In this document: in pieces, positions 1 through 11,067 of the stretch
How the letters are laid out: each line of letters starts with the position of its first letter
Numbering within the stretch: the first letter of the stretch is position 1
Assembly (NCBI GenBank): GCA_029945375.1
Contig: CM057057.1
Span: 5,208,001-5,272,000, forward strand
Length of the DNA: 64,000 nt
Origin: Agaricus subrufescens
Taxonomy: Eukaryota; Basidiomycota; Agaricomycetes; Agaricales; Agaricaceae
Reading direction: 5' to 3'
Program-made: the position numbers and the translations under genes
The notes under the pieces: generated by a model
Told to the model about the DNA's origin: nothing
The model's database searches: none
Seen by the model: only the letters and a program-made list of their open reading frames with translations

Positions 1-1146
1 GCTTGAGGTAGTCCTGTGCGAATGGATTTTGTAAATGAAACAAGCATGAAGTCAACCATACTGCAAACAAAATAAGACTAGGTAAGAAAAAAGTTGGAGA
101 TAGAAAGAGAGCTAGCATATCCCTTGGACCGGCAAACTAACAATAGCTTTGAATGGATATACACTACTTCCACTAACATTTGCTGATAGCGGAAGCCCTA
201 CACACGAGTGGGCAACGCATTTGCCTATGGAGTCCAACCAGTCCACCCAAACTTTCGTCCTCTACTTTCTGTACTAAGCGAGAAAAATCGCATTTACAAT
301 CAATCAAGGAACCTGGCCCCCTCGGGGCCAATCGTTTTGTGTCTAGAGTCATATGACACCACGAAAAAAAAACAGTGACCTTGGCGTAGAGCGTGCGTGT
401 GCGCTTTAGATAGTTAGATCATACTAAGTGATCACTGCCTTCGCCGCCGCCGTATCGATGTTTTAACCCACAGACCTCTACACGGTTCTTCCAATCAAAG
501 CGAGAATGACCGCACAGGTGATAGGACAGGGTGCACTAGGGCTGACTATACTGCGTTCCCTGCCCCGACCTCACTACCTGGGAGATCCAAGACGCAATCA
601 TTCATCAACCATGCCCATGTATTTGTCCATTAACATAAATAAGCCTTTCTACTAAATAGACCGTTTAGGTGGACACTCATAAGCTACCACTGCTATCAGG
701 AACCCATGGACCTCCACGTTCCGCTGTGGCTCCATCACCAGCAATTTTGTAACAAACCAAACTTCTATTGATCAACTGTCGAAACGTTGGCCGGCTGTAG
801 AAAAAGAACTTGATTGATCTACAACACAGTGGAGTGAGAAGGCTGAATTCTCGCTGGGTCGTATCATTTCGTTACGCCCGTAGTGCTGGATTGATTCTGC
901 GCCGAGTTTAGAAGTATTTGGTACGGATCGGGGCAGGATTTAGTACATGACAGGCTCGGTCCCAATAGACTATTTCTATATGATTCCCTTCAATTTTTAG
1001 GACCCAAAACTTGGGGTGGTCTTCAGCGCCATCCCACGTTTTAGGTATGAGTGGCAAATTAAAGATAGCTACAGTCTTTTTTAACTGTGGAAAATCCAAC
1101 TATTAAAGAGACTCGAGTCTGTAGCAGCTTCACTAATATCCTCGAA
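1..1146. other. no gene recognised
   Basis: Only short chance-length open frames are present and none carries a recognisable domain or a consistent exon series. The right part must hold the promoter and leader of the membrane protein gene that starts at 1147. I see no clear TATA box. Confidence 0.5.
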
Positions 1147-2401
1147 ATGGCCGACAAGCTCCCCTCAAAATCGAGTCTAACAGTTACCCTTATATCATTC
1201 ACGACTGTCAGCGGTGTCTTGTACACCTGCTCTTTTATCCTCTACTGTCTCTGTATTCGTCTCTCATATTCCCAGATGTATGAAAAAATCGAGCGACAAA
1301 AGATTTTGACATTGGTTTTGGTTACAATTATGATTATATGTGCGACTATGGGCGTTGTATGCGACAATCAGTACGGTCGGACAATCTTCGTCGAGTACAG
1401 CAGCCTCCCTGGTGGTCCAATCGGCCTCTCTGCACAAATACACGCCTGGACAGTTTTCCAAATCATCAACGTTTCCACTCTACTAGCATCTATCCTCGGA
1501 ATGGGTGTCTTAGTGAGCGGGTGCCTATCTTCTCTATTACGGCAGTGTTTTACATGAGTCTGTACAGCTGCAGCGGGTCTGGATCGTCTATAGTGGGACT
1601 TCAAATAATTTCTTCATACCTATCGTCACCCTGGCTACAATACTCTACGTAGGATATGTCGGTAAGCAGCCAAGATTTACTATATCTACTACATTGCCTT
1701 GTTTACTAGAATCCTCCTTAATGCCTAGTGTCTTCCATTGTGCAAACTGCATATGGATGGGCTCCTCTTTCTACAACACTTCCGGAGCTTACTCGGACAC
1801 TTGATATAGTGACTGTGGTGAACTTTTGGTTGGGCGTAGCAAGCACGGTTGTTATGACTCTAATGGTTACCACGCGTTTAATGCTTATTCGACATAGGCA
1901 CATCAAATTGATGGGTATGTACCATCTATTAAATACTACAGATATTCAATGAAAAGGCTGAGGATTCTTATAGGGAGAACCGACATTGCTGCTCAATACC
2001 TGGGTATAGTTGCAATGCTGGTTGAGTCCTATGCCCTGAATACGGCATGGAACATCGGCTACGTAGTCGCATATATCTCCAGGAATGGCCCAGCCCATAA
2101 CTTCTTCACCCTGAGTCGACTACAGATTGAGGTAAGCCCTCGTTCCGAAATTCTAGTTTCACAATGCTATACACTCAAGTGACCTCTTTGTTCTAAGGTC
2201 ATTTCATATTTCCTTTTGGTATATCGAGTGTTATCAGGGCGCGCATGGAACAGACAAACACAAAATCAACTTAGCACCTTGCAATGGCAACGTAGCGTCC
2301 AAGCAACAAGCGATACTTCGGGGATAGGGGTTGTCAATATAAATGTGGATTGCGTAGAAGCAAAAATCTCTCAGATCGGTTCGGGTGCTAAAAATGTGTA
2401 A
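1147..2401 (+). CDS. multi-pass membrane protein of Agaricomycete type
   Basis: Five exons (1147-1512, 1574-1661, 1729-1914, 1974-2131, 2198-2401) join in phase to 333 aa. The start is the ATG at 1147 in a good context (AAATGG); the open frame upstream has only a GTG. Six or seven hydrophobic segments are visible: after residue 10, near 60, near 105 (after a QIHAWTVFQ stretch), then a short basic WIVYSG loop followed by FFIPIVTLATILYVGYV, and two more in exons 3 and 4. The C-terminus after about residue 280 is polar and probably cytosolic. This layout, with a W/Y-rich loop in the middle and a basic RHRH loop before an AMLVES-like helix, is that of the large lineage-expanded families of seven-helix-like proteins in mushroom fungi, whose function is unknown. 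No ligand or pathway can be inferred. All four introns are 59-67 nt with GT-AG ends. Confidence 0.8.
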
Positions 2402-2515
2402 TATATTTTGATATTGTATCAGTCGCGTATGAATCAATCGGCAAGAATGACGTGACTTGGTATTTGTTGCGATGAAGCGACGAGTGACGCTTCCGCGAAA
2501 ATCATCCAATCAACA

Positions 2516-3778
2516 CTAGAACCGTGATTCTAGACTCATTTTCGCAATTGTTCTCACTTCGTCCTCCGTCAAACCTAGTCCTAGCGGTTGTTTTGCGAGT
2601 AAGAGTGCATACTCCGCTGTCAATGAATTCCGGAAGGGTAAAATATCGTCCGTCTGTTCAATCGCGAGAAAGGTCAGTCCGTATACACGTGATACGAGAT
2701 ATGAACTAACACAGATTGCCAGAGGGTGCTGCTGCTTGAGCCAGTGTCGGATGTGATGAGAGCCGAGGTCTGGAACGGTCTTACACCTGAGGGACGTTAC
2801 ATTGATAAATAAGCCGGCTGAGAGAGATATCACACACAGTATGTTAGACGTCAAACAAATCTCAATGCACGTCCGATTCTTCAGCACGACCGCCTTGGCT
2901 TCTTCATCCAAGAAGGTTGCATGACCTAATCTGTCAGGTTTAAATGACAACAATTTCAATGTTTCCTCGGCTGTGTTCTCTGGCGTCTATGGGGTTTATC
3001 TAGTCTAAATGACGAAGGGAGAAATTGTCTGCCTCACCTCGGCTATATGTAATGTAACCCCTAAGCCCCCCGCCCTTGCTTTCTCAAAGATATGCCTCCA
3101 CTCCTCTACGTTACCCTTCAGCGGATCTCCACATAAATCTACACCTACAAGTCCCAATCCTTCGCGCTTGAATCGGATTGCGAGGTCCACAATTTCTTCC
3201 ATAACTTCCAAGGACATCCTACGATCCAACGATGCAATGACAGCTATCCTACTCCTTGCAGATTCATGTGACATCGACTCAGGTAGCGGCGGAAGGTTCT
3301 CAGCATAAGACGATGCTACAGATAGGACAGTTCGAAGGTATATTTCACGGGACATTGCTTCCGTTGAGCGTGGAGTGGTGCGTAATTCCAGATACGTGCA
3401 TTCTGGCTCCCCAACTTCGTCGCCGACTTGGAAGAAAGCATCTAGAACACCTCGTGTGGCTCGTGCAATCGCTTCTGGCGTGCTCGTCAAAGCGTATATG
3501 GCCGGAAATAGCCCAAAGAAGTCACCGATAGCCTCCAATGTAACACCATTTCTAAGCTTGTCCAGACCTGCTAGCACTGCATCATTTGATAGTCCATTTT
3601 GAACATCAACAGCAGGAGGGGAGTACGACTGCGCGAGATCCTGGAGAATCGTAAGCGGAATCGATCCGTTTAGATGGGCGTGCAGTTCGGCCTTTGGAAG
3701 GCTACGAATGAATCTGATCTGGTCAGATGAAAGTGATCCAAGGGCGCGCGCGGCTGGCCCAGCAATTGTTGGTATCAT
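2516..3778 (-). CDS. ADAL: adenosine deaminase-like protein (N6-methyl-AMP deaminase family)
   Basis: Four exons on the minus strand (3778-3038, 2977-2838, 2786-2711, 2653-2516) give 364 aa. The protein shows the metal-dependent amidohydrolase signature of adenosine/AMP deaminases: HAHLNGS at residues 33-39 (zinc-binding HxH), an ISLD-like strand with SLDRR, HIAE near 244-247, SNILC and finally TDD at 320-322. The substitution of HAHLNGS for the HVHLDG of true adenosine deaminase, the SLDRR motif and the overall length fit the ADAL/MAPDA subgroup. That subgroup hydrolyses N6-methyl-AMP to IMP and methylamine during turnover of methylated RNA and DNA. The last two introns are multiples of three and lack stops, so their removal rests on restoring the family sequence (LCKTVP and AICTDD across the joints). 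It is a cytosolic enzyme; no signal peptide is seen. Confidence 0.88.
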
Positions 3779-6268
3779 GGGTTATGAAGCGCTGAAACGT
3801 TGGGTGTCAGAACTTGGAGAACTACGTCGATGAGTCATATCGGTCTACCCGGATCAATGGGAAGTCGTATACAGCACGTTGAAACGGCGTGCCCTAGCGC
3901 CGGTATGTGTCAGTAGAGGCTTCAATTATAGAATTACAGATCGAAAGCGCCAGTCAGTGCACCTACTTATAGTAATCTTGGCGGAAACCGACAAGCTCGG
4001 ATTGACGGTAGTTCCCACGGTTCTGTCCAAAGGTCCAAACACCGAATAAGGCCGAGATTTGCATTCTTGATCAACAGTCTTCTCATTGTACGACTCTTCT
4101 CCTGCAATCATTCATAACAGAATCACGGAGTTGGGCTGAATGGACGAATTTCCCCACAATAGCATATTTACCAGCGAGACCTACTTGGCAGAAAGGCAAC
4201 GTAGAATATATTTTTTGAACGAACGGGTCTCAAGATGTGGCCCATGTATGTACATGTTTAGAATTTAAGGGTGTAGACATCAGTCACCACCTTACTGCAA
4301 CTACTACCTTTCTACAGGACCACAATTGAGCTGACCCCACTGTGTTCCTTGCTCCGGCCTCGCTGCTGGGGACCGCTTCGACCTCCTGCTCCCCTCTCTG
4401 AAAGCGCTAACCATGTCCATTACGAATCATCCCAGTTCTTGGCACGCCAAGCGTTGAGAGGGTAGCATCAGCCCCATCACGACCTGCGTAGGTTTGCTCG
4501 GAGATATCCTTTGACCCTACGCTGGCGAAGACTTGCGCAGTGAGATTTATCAGTTACCCAGACTACTCAGACCCCGCCCGCCCAAATATTGCCCCGTGGA
4601 GGGAGAATGGATTGTACCGGTCTCCGCGACTTCCTAGGAAGTTCCAAGCTTGTACTCGATTTCCGAAGTCGATCAATCGCGATCTCGCCGATGACATCAC
4701 CGATCACTGCCTTGGTCTCCATAAGGTGTACTAGGAACAAAACGCCCTCTCAACGGTATAACCACCAACACCGTATCGTCCTGGTTATCCCAGATATATC
4801 AGACGAAAATGTCTTTATTTGAATACGCTTCGGTGATCTTCAAAAAAATCCTCAACTGCTACCAGTCTATGCCATCTATCAGGTAACCCTTTCTCTGTCG
4901 TTCCTAAAATACTGATCTCCCGTAATTTACGGGAGAAATATATCGCTACTTGCAATGGAAGAAGCAAAAACTTCTCACGCCCGGGGAACTACTGCCTAAA
5001 ACTCTAAGTGCATCCGATTTCGGGAGTCACACTGGTTAGTTCGCTGCATTCCACGTAACAGAGCCCTGAGTTGTGAATTATTTTATTCTCTCACCAGCAG
5101 GTTATTTGCCGCTTTCGGCTTCTGAAATTACGATAGTTACCCGTATACATTGGCCTGAGTACAACAAGGGGAATTCCGGCCGAAGTCGAATAGATATAAG
5201 GATGATTTACTGGCTCCTAATATTATACGGCTCAAGTGGATACACGATAATAAAAGAATGAAACACTCGACTCGCAATGTCACATTCGAGCGCCCCCGTT
5301 GGGTGGGCACGATGTTCCTGGGTACAGTACTCGGGCGTTTCAAGGGTAACTCAACTTGGCCAGGTCGTAAGTACGCTGCTAGGACCACGGTAATCCCTAA
5401 CGATATACCAAAGCTCGGTTACATCAAGCTTGGGCAGATAGCAATAGGAATACGTTAGCACATCAAAGGCCACGCCAGGGCGACCAACCCAAGACTGTAG
5501 CACCTTCATATTTCAAAGAGAACGGTAATGTATTGGCATCGTCATTTCGACATATACATCAGCGGTTTGTTTTTTATCGTAACTGATTTTCTACCTGGTC
5601 CAGATGGTTGTAGCGACTAGGACGTAAGGTATTCCCGCGGGCTCGAAATGTAAGGGGTGCAAGCTTATGGGTCAGACGAGTCGACCCTTAACTACCGTAT
5701 TTTACTCGCGACTATGATCAGTCTATAATATCCATACAAGTTGTAGTGTGTTTCTAAGAATGAGAATGAAATTATAATCATGATCAGTATCTTAGGAAGG
5801 AGGACCAACTGGCAAACTAATAGATTACCTGGCGTTCGATATTCCTTGGGTCTACAGTATCACTGTTATGACCGTAGGGTTCACTGTCACTAATAATTAG
5901 GTATGACAGGTGTCATCCTGATATTTAAAGTGGCTGTTGATATCTTCCTATTTTGGGACCCATTTTAATTTCCAGCCTCGCTGATATGTTAGCATGAACC
6001 TGGAGCAAAGTATTCTATTCTTGGATTTCCTCTGTGACATAATTTTATCGTTTGTGCACTTCTTTTTTTCTTGGTTTTGTCGTTGAACCCAAAGCTCGCA
6101 TAGATTACTGTGAGTTGGGTGATTATTCGGACCAGAGTTGCCGAGAAATGACTCCCGGATAGAGACGGCAAATACCTTTCGAAAGATAGGTATTATTCGG
6201 GGTAGCGTAACAGATCACATCAGGGCCGTCGGTCGGTTAATTAGAACCTTGTCTCTGTTATAATCTGG
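3779..6268. other. gene-poor stretch
   Basis: About 2.5 kb without a supported gene. Short open frames (for example 4540-4822 and 5137-5458) are of chance length and overlap each other in different frames. The segment holds the ADAL promoter side on the left and the ferritin-like gene promoter on the right. Confidence 0.45.
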
Positions 6269-6276
6269 TATATAAG
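6269..6276 (+). promoter_or_regulatory. TATA box of the ferritin-like gene
   Basis: The sequence TATATAAG lies 55 bp upstream of the ATG at 6331. The spacing is right for a short leader, and this is one of the clearer core promoter elements in the window. Confidence 0.5.
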
Positions 6277-6330
6277 TTAGAAAATGGGATCGACAACATA
6301 ACTCAGGAGCCTTGAATACCCCGATTCACC

Positions 6331-7346
6331 ATGAAGACTTTCTTGTATTCAGCTCTCGTCTCCCTCGTCTCCTGCGCACTCTTCGTGCAAGCCGTGCCAG
6401 CCCCTCAGAAGCGCACTGCCGATGCCACTGCCATCGGGATCTTCAGTAAGCTGATACACAGTTCAATCTTCTTGAACAATCACCAGAACTCAATGGTCCC
6501 ACTTAGGATTTTCCGATATCCTAGAACAGCTTGAAGTCGAGTTTTACAACCAAGCCATTGAAAAGTTCAAAAACGAAGATTTTACTGCTGAAGGCTTCGA
6601 GGGTGAAAACAATGATCTAATGAGGTTGATCAACGTCCAAGAAGTCTCTCACGAAAGCTTCTTACGGAACATGGTGATGGAGGCCGGATTATCTCCCCTC
6701 TCCTGCAAGTTTAATTTGGAGCCTGTATTGAAAGACGTCAAGTCCGCTGTTGCCTTCGCTCGCACAGCAGAACAAGCCGGCACTTCGACATTTTCTGGTG
6801 CAGCTCATCTGATCTCGGATCTGAGTCTCCTTACCAAAGTCGTCACTATTGTGGCGGATGATGCTCGTCACAGCACTGCCCTGAACCTCGCTTCCAACGC
6901 CCTCCCATGTCCAACCTCTTATGACGTGGCCCTCAGTGCTCAAGAAACCCTCTCGCTAGTCTTGCCATTTTTCGACGGCGAATGTGACTTCGGTGTCAAC
7001 CCTAACCGTGCTTTGACCATCACGAACCCAGAAACTGTCAAGACCGGAACTCTCGTTACATTCAGCTCGGGCGCATTCAACAGCTCAACTGTAAATATTC
7101 TTCGCTGTCGTTTATTTATAATCGCTGACTACCCCCGTTTAGGCGAACCTTTTCTGCCAAATTATAAACGGAGATTCTACCGAGGCAACTATCATGCCCT
7201 TGAACAATTGTATTATTCCTAGCGATGTCAAAGGTCCAGCCTTTATTTGGGCTACCCTTGATGATAAACCGCTCCCCAACGATGTTGTAACTCGTGTATC
7301 GAGCCCAGTCGTTGCAGGACCCGCTCTCGCATTCATAGATGCCTAG
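6331..7346 (+). CDS. secreted ferritin-like domain protein
   Basis: Three exons (6331-6445, 6507-7090, 7143-7346) give 300 aa. A signal peptide of about 20 residues (MKTFLYSALVSLVSCALFVQA) is followed by VPAPQKR, so a Kex2-type KR site may trim a short propeptide. Residues about 42-200 match the four-helix ferritin-like fold common in fungal secreted proteins (Pfam Ferritin_2): SDILEQLEVEFYNQAI is helix 1 with its LE..FY motif, VQEVSHESFL is helix 2, and an AEQAG/ALNLAS pair forms helices 3 and 4. The second His of the usual EHE metal motif appears as SHE here, so metal binding is uncertain. The C-terminal about 100 residues (from the ITNPETVKTG region) form a beta-rich tail ending in FIDA. 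Such proteins are often stress- or sexual-stage-induced, but that is family knowledge only. Both introns are GT-AG (61 and 52 nt). Confidence 0.85.
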
Positions 7347-8507
7347 GCCCAAACTCCTGGTAAGGCCATCATCCGTGTTCTCCGGAAAACTATATTAACG
7401 ATGTTAGTAGTATAAATATCTGTCTTCTTTCCCTTCCCCTAAGCGGTGCTTGCGCCCTATGTACTTTAAGCCGTTGTAGAATTGTTAGGGCTGTAGAGAA
7501 TTTTTGTGCTTTTGTAGCCTTCAGTTATGAAGCTCAACGTGTATACTCTGTTGTACAATGTCATCCCTACATGTCCCTCATCGCCAAGTAACACCAATCT
7601 CAACCACGGTCTTCGCGGCTGTCGGTGCTATGCAATCGAAGCCCTCGGAGAGTCGGTAGCCAACATCTGTATTGGAGCTGTAGGTCACTTCGTGACTGCC
7701 CCTCGCCTCTCCCGGTTCAGCGTATGAGTTGAAACTGGTTCTTTTTCAGTGATTTTCCGAGACGAAGACAGCGGGGATGAACTTGCTTAATGTTTGCTAA
7801 TGCACTTGGAGGGGTCTTTCCATCGCCAGGCTCTTACAAAGTTCGAGGCCTGTAATTTCTAAAAGATGCTGGTCCCGTTCCGGGCGAACTCTCCCTTTGA
7901 CAGATGATATTACACACCTCTCTGTTTTGGAGGGTAACCTGGGGTCTATCGGGGCATTTCATCCAACCTGCAATTCTGATTGCGACGCCGACACTTGAAC
8001 CACCCGACATTGTGTTAACCACCGCCGGCATTGCGGAAAATGTTGGCACTTTAACACATCCAGGCCCGGGTGCAGCTGACCTGATTTTGGACCAATGTTC
8101 TCATACTAACGTCGTCAGTGCATTGGCAGTTGCGAGTTGTCCATAGTATCATTCTGATCGTTCTCTCTGGTTCTGGCGCTGCTATTCCTTCTCCCTTTGA
8201 CATAACTGAATCAATGACAGGCTCATCGGAAATAGGCGATTTGCATTGTCATTACTAACTCTCCTTTAGGCGTATTTTCCGTCAATTGTTGGCCATAAAT
8301 TCCACCGCGAGCACCATTTACACGTTGTGTATGATTTTGGGTATCCAAAGCTTGCAAATTCACCTAAATATGATCAAATTCTGTAGCCCCGGCGAGTCCG
8401 ATAAATGGATAGTGACATGTGACACAATACTTCATTTAAGGAAGTCACACATGAAGTCACGTTCGGTCGACCATTAATCACAGGAGATAGTACAAGATGT
8501 TGAAATT
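7347..8507. other. no gene recognised between ferritin-like and mannosidase genes
   Basis: The stretch holds the convergent 3' flanks of the two neighbours. One 80-codon frame at 7904-8146 is hydrophobic in part but has no exon partners and no recognised family. Confidence 0.45.
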
Positions 8508-11067
8508 TTAAAAATTGGCTAGTGGGTGATTCGGTGTAAATATCGGTAACGGATGTGCCTCAGTGTTGAAGACGTATTCTACATAACAGTGAGTACCATG
8601 AAAACCTCTCCTAGCAACAAAACTAGCTTACTATCCAGCGGAATTACACTTTCGTCTTCAAATAATAGGTACAGATACTTCAAAGTCTCTGCCTGTATAA
8701 CCATAGAATTTGAGTTGATTGTATATCGCGAGGGGAAGAGAGGACGTACTAGCCAAAAAGTTTCCATCTTGTCGTCTCTTCTAGTGTCAACGTCATCCAC
8801 ATTAAGTATAGTGGCATATCCTCCCTCACTCAATCGACAATACTTCTGGATAGACTGGAAAATATTCCAACCGACATCCCTATACCGAGAGTCTCCTGTT
8901 AATCGGTAGGCAAGAAATACTGATTCCAGCGTTTCAGGACGAAGCATATAACGCGCATCGTACACAGCACTTGCACCTCGCCTATTCACAAACATCAAGA
9001 AAAATTCGTCATATGCCTTTTTGGGAACCAGTAAAAAGAAATGAAATGACCTTGCGCCCTTGATGTACCAATCCGCTGTCACGACCTTCTTCTCCGCATC
9101 CTCTGGTGAGTAGAAATATACAATTTCAGGTGAAAGGCCTCTATAAAGTGGAAGCGTCGACATATAATAAGTGTCGCAGAATGATTAGTGACGTCAAATC
9201 CACTCACGTCTCAGTACGGTGGGTATCGATACATGTTTCAAGTAACTCAGACCCGGTTCGCCAATCCCGTTTTCCAATGTTGGTTAACTGATCTTTTCGA
9301 GGGGGTCGGGAGACTCGTGTATCGTGCGTGCCCACTGTAGAGGCGCCGAGCATAAGGGAACCACCAAGAAAACACACAAGGTGATCCTGTTTTCGTTGAA
9401 GTGTGAAGGAGCTGGAGAAGTAAGTGAGCTATAAGCACTCAAGAGCGCAGGACAAACCAAAACCGTACTCGAGACCCGCGGGCAGTAATTCCGCTGTGAA
9501 CGTCAAACCATCCTTGATACCTTTGACAAGGAGTTTGTCGTGGATTCCTTGCATAGCCGCGTCATACATTGTACGATATACTTGTTCCGTCCTATTCTAG
9601 TATTTGTGATGAGCAAAAGAATCAAGGAGAGATTGTTATAAAGAGGCCGGCATACAGTCTGAAGATATTGTTTCCTGTGTGTAAATCAAAGTCGGCAGTT
9701 ATAACAAAGGATCATGAAAGAATACGTACAATAGATACTCATAATAAGAGTCACCCCGGGATCCTAATCTAATCTCAGAGTGCACGAAAAGGCCCGTGTC
9801 GGCACTGTGAAACGCAAAAAACACTTATTAGTCAAAGCCTTCTACCTCAAATAACCGAAAGTGCACTTCATATATATAGGAACTAAATTTGAGTGTTGTT
9901 TCGATGCTTTCAGTACTTTCATCCCCTGCATTATTTTCAGTTCATTCTGGTTCAGCAGTCCCGAGCAGGGTCTTTCTTACCTTCTCAACGCTATCCCAAT
10001 AGACGGGATTTCCAGTCACGTGGCTGAGATATCTGTACTCCAGCTGCAGCGTAGTGGCTTCAGCGGTACTGACAAGACCTTTGGAACGAGGATCATCAAC
10101 AGCCTGCCGCAATCCAAGATTGACCATTGATAAAGCAAGACCCGAACTTGTGTTGAAAATAGGAAGCATACGATCCGCAAGATCAATAGCCTTCTCTAGA
10201 TAAAGCGAATCCTCGGTAAGGTGAAAAGTTGACAACAGGCCACCAAGCACTCGGATAGTGGTCTATATCCCGGTACTTGTTAGCAGCTTGCCGCAAGAGA
10301 AAGGGAGAAGACGCGCCTCAAAACTGTTGAAATTGCCATCTCGATCAAAAGTGTGTTGAGTGGCAAGCCAATGTCGAGTTCGGCCATACTCTTCTTTCAG
10401 GCCCATGAGGTACATTGTATCCAGCGCATCGATGACCATGTAGCCAACGCCGCCATGCCTTGAAAAGTTTGACCCGCGATGGCTAAGAGGATGATATTCG
10501 TCGGCGCCCATAGCGTCTCGCTCTACATTCTATTAAGTCAAACTCAAGCTCCTGTCTCAGAGTAGTTAAACAAACCATAAGCTAGCCATGAGTGCTATGC
10601 ACAATGAGTTCACTGCAAAGATAGTCGGAATAGCTGACGTACCTGGAAGGCCTCTACTATCGCGTCTCTCTTCTTCAGATCAGCCCCAGAAGTCAAAGAC
10701 CCCCGATTGGATGATGTCTTCCGAGTGCTTCCGGAAGGTCTCATTAAAACTGGCGTATAACCGCACTGCAAGGGCGGGCATCTAGTCGCGCAATTCTCCG
10801 GTAGATGAGCCGACTGACCAGGTAAAGCAACGTAATAACAACGAGCAAAGCAAGTCCAGTCTGAACCTTGGATAACGGAGTACATCTTCTTCTCTTCCGT
10901 CCGTAGGGTCGATACTATGCGGTTAACACTGTTAGTGAAGAACGCTTGTTAAGGCACGGAACAGATGTGCTTGCCTCGTCGTCAAAGGGAGGGCTGCTTA
11001 TTTCAGCTTCCTCTTCCGTCCGTCTGTGCCGTAGAGTCGCTTCTTCAGATGCATACGACTCCGCCAT
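8508..11067 (-). CDS. class I alpha-1,2-mannosidase (GH47), membrane anchored
   Basis: About 14 exons on the minus strand, from the ATG at 11067 to the TAA at 8508-8510. The protein begins with a 31-aa acidic cytosolic tail (MAESYASEEATL). An RKRRR stretch and a type II membrane anchor (VQTGLALLVVITLLYL) follow, encoded after a GC-AG intron. The catalytic (alpha/alpha)7 domain shows GGVGYMVIDALDTMYLMGL, NFNSFE/TTIRVLGGLL, GSRGDSYYEYL, KQDHLVCFLGG, GLSPEIVYFY, RPETLESVFLAYR and, near the end, FNTEAHPLP with the calcium-binding Thr. These are the conserved GH47 blocks. Such enzymes trim mannose from N-glycans in the ER/Golgi. Small exons of 19 nt lie at 10576-10594 and 9656-9674. Two oddities: two introns have GC donors (10915-10974 and 10263-10316), and the region 10643-10914 needs two frame changes at homopolymers to read through. 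The exact N-terminal model is therefore uncertain, but the catalytic part is intact. Confidence 0.82.

Noticed and set aside
7904..8146. Partly hydrophobic 80-codon frame, considered as a small membrane protein
   Set aside because: No start context, exon partner or family signal.
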